NCBI GenBank assembly: GCA_946481275.1
Contig: CAMLMV010000017.1
Location: forward strand, 67,803-131,802
Direction of reading: 5' to 3'
Length of the DNA stretch: 64,000 nucleotides
Source of the DNA: an uncultured Massilia sp.
GTDB taxonomy: Bacteria; Pseudomonadota; Gammaproteobacteria; Burkholderiales; Burkholderiaceae
Shown here: in pieces, positions 61,271 through 64,000 of the stretch
Numbering within the stretch: the first letter of the stretch is position 1
Layout of the letters: every line of letters begins with the position of its first letter
Position numbers and translations under genes: made by a program
The notes under the pieces: model-generated
What the model was told of the DNA's origin: nothing
The model's input: only the letters and a program-made list of their open reading frames with translations
Databases searched by the model: none

Positions 61271-63493
61271 TTAGAAATTGCCTTTGAACTGGACACCGTA
61301 GGTGCGCGGTTCGTTGGTGAAGCCCGTCAGGTTGTTGAAGTCGATGGCACCCGAGATGCGGCGCTGGTCGAGGATGTTGCGGCCGAAGGCGGCCACTTCA
61401 TACTTGCCGTCGGCCCAGATGTAGCCCAGGCGCAGGCCGCCTTCCGTCAGCGGCTTGCCCGTGAACTCTTTCGCTTCGTACAGGAAGAAATTGATCTTCG
61501 AACGGTACGACCAGTCGGTGTAGACGTAGAACTCGCCGTCGGCGACCGGCATGCTGTAGCGGGCGTTCAGGTTGACGATCCACTTCGGTGCCTGCGGCAG
61601 CGGATTGCCATTGATGACGACGTTGCCGGCGGCGTTCAGCGGATCGGTGATCGTGCAGGCAGCGCACTTCGTCAGCGACAGGTTCGGGTCGCGGATTTCC
61701 GTGAAGTTGTACGACGCGCTGGCGCCGACGCGCAGGTCCGGCGTCACGAGGCCTTCCAGGTCGAACTCGGCGCCGCGGCCTGCCGTCTTCTTCGCGTTGA
61801 TCAGCTTGGTGACGTTGGTGTTGCCGCCGACCACGGTCAGCTGCTGGTTCTTGATCTCGTAGTCGTACAGCGAGAACGCGGCGCGGGCACGGCGCTCGAA
61901 CAGGTCGGCCTTGATGCCGCCTTCGTACGACGTGATCGTCTCGGCGTCGGCAACGGTGATGCCCACCGGTGCGAAGGTCGAGGCCGGGGCGATGCTCGGG
62001 GCGCGGAAGCCGGTCGCGACGCGCGCGTACAGGTTCACGTCACGGTTCAGCTTGTACGTGCTCGACAGGTCCCAGCTGATCTTGTCCTTGCTTTCGCCGA
62101 CGCTGTTCGGGCCCACCGGGGTGAAGCCGATCGCGGTGACGGTACGGAAGTCCTTCTTGTCGTCCGTGTAGCGGATACCGCCGCGCACCGACAAGGCGTC
62201 GTTGATGTTGTACGTCACGGAACCGAACGCGGCCCACGCCTTGTTGTTCTGCTCGCTTGCCTGGCGCGACGTGCGGGCACCGGTGGCGCTGTTGTAGCCG
62301 TCGCTGCCGCCCGTCACGTCTTCCTTGAAGTAGTACACGCCGGCCTGCCAGTTCAGCGGGCCCGTGTTCTTCGACTCGACGCGGAATTCCTGCGAGTACT
62401 GCTTCAGGTCGTCGATGAAGCCGCCCGTCTCGGACTGGAACGGAATGAAACCCGGACCTTGCGGCGTGCCGCCGTCGATGTCGCCGCGGCTGTAGTAGCT
62501 GCCGACCGACTCGTAACCGGTGATCGAGTGGAAGATGACCGGACCCAGGTCCCACGTCAGGCGGGCATTGGCGCCGTTCGTCTTGAGGCTCTGGAAGTTC
62601 TGGGCGTTCGTCACGATGCTGTCGAGGTCGTAGCCGTCGGCGATATCGTTCGTGCCCTTCTTGATCAGGTTCGCGCGGAACAGACGGGCGCTGCCGTTGG
62701 TCGTGCGCTGGTGCACGTTGAACAGGGCACTGAACGTGGTATCCGGCTTGTACAGGAATTGCACGCGCTCGGCGTGTTCGTTGTAGCCATCCAGTTCGCC
62801 GGTCTTGTTCGTCTTCGCGATGTCGCTGTAGTTGTCGACGAAGTCGTCGCGGTGCTGGCGCAGGGTCGACACGCGCATCGCCCACTTGTCCGACAGCGGC
62901 ACGTTGATCGCGCCTTCGACGTTGGCCGTGCCGTGGGTGCCGTACGACAGGTTGTAGTAACCCTCGGTCTTCTTGAGGTTCGGCTTCTCGGATTCGAATT
63001 TCACGACGCCGGCCGGGGTATTGCGGCCGAACAGCGTGCCCTGCGGGCCGCGCAGCACTTCCACGCCGGCCAGGTCGAAGATCGGGTAGCCCTTCAGGAT
63101 CGGGTTTTCCTGGACGATGTCGTCATAGATCAGCGACACCGGCTGCGATGCGAAGGTCGAGAAGTCGGTGTTGCCGTAGCCGCGGATGTAGAAACGCGGG
63201 AACGTGCGGCCGTTCGAGGACTCGACGTTCAGGCTGGGGGTCTTGCCGGCCAGCAGGCGGATGTCCGCGCCGCCGGACACAAGCACGTCCAGCTTCTCGC
63301 CCTTGATGGCGGTGACGGACACCGGTACTTCCTTGATGTTTTCGGTACGGCGCTGTGCGGTCACGGTCACCGTCTGCAGTTCGGTCGCCTGCGCAGTCTG
63401 GGCCAGGGCCGCGCCGCCGGGTACGGCTGCGAGCGCCAGCATTGCGCCATGCGCGGCGATGACGCGCTTGTGCATCTTGGACATCTTGATCAT
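61271..63493 (-). CDS. TonB-dependent outer-membrane receptor (fourth)
   Basis: The 740-residue receptor has a signal peptide ending GGAALAQ, a TonB-box-like ELQTVTVTAQRR, a plug with VLVSGGADIRLLAGKTPSL, RFYIRGYGNTDF and VEVLRGPQGTLFGRNTPAGVVKFES, and a barrel ending TYGVQFKGNF with the terminal aromatic. Its size is closer to siderophore-type receptors than the three large ones, but the substrate cannot be read. ATG at 63493 is preceded by AGGAAAAACTCA. An unusual inverted repeat lies at 63670-63688 in its upstream region. A terminator follows at 61223. Confidence 0.9.
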   Translation of the reverse strand: MIKMSKMHKRVIAAHGAMLALAAVPGGAALAQTAQATELQTVTVTAQRRTENIKEVPVSVTAIKGEKLDVLVSGGADIRLLAGKTPSLNVESSNGRTFPRFYIRGYGNTDFSTFASQPVSLIYDDIVQENPILKGYPIFDLAGVEVLRGPQGTLFGRNTPAGVVKFESEKPNLKKTEGYYNLSYGTHGTANVEGAINVPLSDKWAMRVSTLRQHRDDFVDNYSDIAKTNKTGELDGYNEHAERVQFLYKPDTTFSALFNVHQRTTNGSARLFRANLIKKGTNDIADGYDLDSIVTNAQNFQSLKTNGANARLTWDLGPVIFHSITGYESVGSYYSRGDIDGGTPQGPGFIPFQSETGGFIDDLKQYSQEFRVESKNTGPLNWQAGVYYFKEDVTGGSDGYNSATGARTSRQASEQNNKAWAAFGSVTYNINDALSVRGGIRYTDDKKDFRTVTAIGFTPVGPNSVGESKDKISWDLSSTYKLNRDVNLYARVATGFRAPSIAPASTFAPVGITVADAETITSYEGGIKADLFERRARAAFSLYDYEIKNQQLTVVGGNTNVTKLINAKKTAGRGAEFDLEGLVTPDLRVGASASYNFTEIRDPNLSLTKCAACTITDPLNAAGNVVINGNPLPQAPKWIVNLNARYSMPVADGEFYVYTDWSYRSKINFFLYEAKEFTGKPLTEGGLRLGYIWADGKYEVAAFGRNILDQRRISGAIDFNNLTGFTNEPRTYGVQFKGNF

Positions 63494-63669
63494 TGAGTTT
63501 TTCCTAGCTGGGAAGAGTAAAAAAACTGCCGCGTTGTCTCCGCCTGTCTCTCCTGCCTCGGCAAACCCGCACCTGATTGTTGATGTCTAAATATTGCCGG
63601 CATGTAAACCGGCAATTGTCGATTATGTGTATATCCTTATGCAAGGAATACGAATCGGCTTACACATCC

Positions 63670-63688
63670 ATACAACAGTTTGTTGTAT
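63670..63688. promoter_or_regulatory. Perfect 8-bp-arm inverted repeat upstream of the fourth TBDR
   Basis: ATACAACA-GTT-TGTTGTAT has perfect eight-base arms, 177 bp before the TBDR start. It may be an operator; ATACAACA recurs at 60880 upstream of the subtilase. Confidence 0.5.
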
Positions 63689-63737
63689 ATGAGAACGTGG
63701 TTTGTCACATCCCTGTTCACTTTTTTCTGAAAAACCC

Positions 63738-63767
63738 TTGCAGGTTTTCGAAGGGATACGCTATGAT
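63738..63767 (+). promoter_or_regulatory. Promoter of the tRNA cluster
   Basis: TTGCAG at 63738-63743 and TATGAT at 63762-63767 are separated by 18 bp, followed by the GC-rich CGGGCC discriminator typical of stable-RNA promoters, about 50 bp before the first tRNA. Confidence 0.6.
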
Positions 63768-63818
63768 TCGGGCCTCTTCGGACGTGATGACAAACGTCGG
63801 CAAGAAAAACCCTGAAAC

Positions 63819-63894
63819 GGGCGCTTAGCTCAGTTGGTAGAGCGGATCCCTTACAAGGATTAGGTCGGGAGTTCGAGCCTCTCAGCGCCCACCA
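63819..63894 (+). tRNA. tRNA-Val (anticodon UAC)
   Basis: The 76-nt sequence folds as a cloverleaf: acceptor GGGCGCT paired with AGCGCCC, D-arm GCTC...GAGC, anticodon stem GATCC/GGATT with loop CTTACAA giving UAC, T-arm GGGAGTTCGAGCCTCTC and an encoded CCA end. Confidence 0.95.
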
Positions 63895-63946
63895 GTCAGT
63901 TTCAGCAGGTTTGAATTTGCAAAGTGAAGAACCGATCAGAGTAAAC

Positions 63947-64000
63947 GGAGCGGTAGTTCAGTTGGTTAGAATACCGGCCTGTCACGCCGGGGGTCGCGGG
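63947..64000 (+). tRNA. tRNA-Asp (anticodon GUC), cut by the window end
   Basis: GGAGCGGTAGTTCAGTTGGTT opens the acceptor and D-arm (21 nt region starting at 63947); anticodon stem CCGGC/GCCGG carries loop CTGTCAC, giving GUC. The T-arm and 3' end lie beyond the window. Confidence 0.93.

Larger units (their letters stand above)
63494..63818. other. TBDR-tRNA intergenic region
   Basis: This 325-bp gap holds the TBDR leader, the inverted repeat at 63670-63688 and the tRNA promoter at 63738-63767. No gene was seen. Confidence 0.6.

Overview
The window looks like chromosomal DNA from a high-GC betaproteobacterium of the Oxalobacteraceae (Massilia/Telluria/Duganella-like). This rests on the GC-rich coding, four large TonB-dependent receptors (TBDRs), many secreted carbohydrate-active proteins, a GTP-dependent PEP carboxykinase, and the combination of ssb, uvrA, rdgC and dinB genes. 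No species call is possible from the sequence alone.

Layout. 1-1250: edge of a minus-strand gene, then an AI-2E/PerM-type membrane protein. 1286-11127: a tight plus-strand operon behind LacI-type palindromes: gluconokinase, TBDR, GntP permease, secreted double beta-helix enzyme, secreted esterase and ThuA-like protein. 11124-19785 (minus): lipoprotein esterase, second TBDR, large GH2 enzyme and a PQQ-type beta-propeller. Together these form a polysaccharide-utilisation-like island in which exported enzymes cut and deacylate glycans, TBDRs import fragments, and GntP/GntK handle an aldonate. 19900-25609: OmpR-type two-component system, DUF4287 protein, ClC-type chloride protein with CBS domains, and a Tat-exported GH28 enzyme. 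25611-28446: a cytosolic chemoreceptor-like protein and a lower-GC AbiE-like toxin-antitoxin pair behind repeated palindromes. 28443-33533: small monooxygenase, ssb, uvrA with a LexA box, and a gene of unknown function.

33530-41102 is the most interesting block: a divergent five-gene locus with an RpiR regulator, TBDR and exported cyanophycinase on one side and an M14-type amidohydrolase (CphZ-like) plus YfcC-type carrier on the other. It is read here as a cyanophycin scavenging system. 41109-46301: GH39 enzyme, pckG and a D-2-hydroxyacid dehydrogenase. 46313-51427: 7TMR-type histidine kinase, response regulator with AraC output, and a YadA-like trimeric autotransporter with a heptad-repeat stalk. 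51804-57035: unknown gene, half-length asparaginase, catalase, rdgC, and dinB with a LexA box. 57106-60708: two tandem paralogous secreted subtilases. 61061-61217: a 157-bp element with perfect 18-bp terminal inverted repeats. 61271-63493: fourth TBDR. The window ends in a tRNA-Val/tRNA-Asp cluster.

All functional statements rest on reading protein motifs and gene order; no database search was run.
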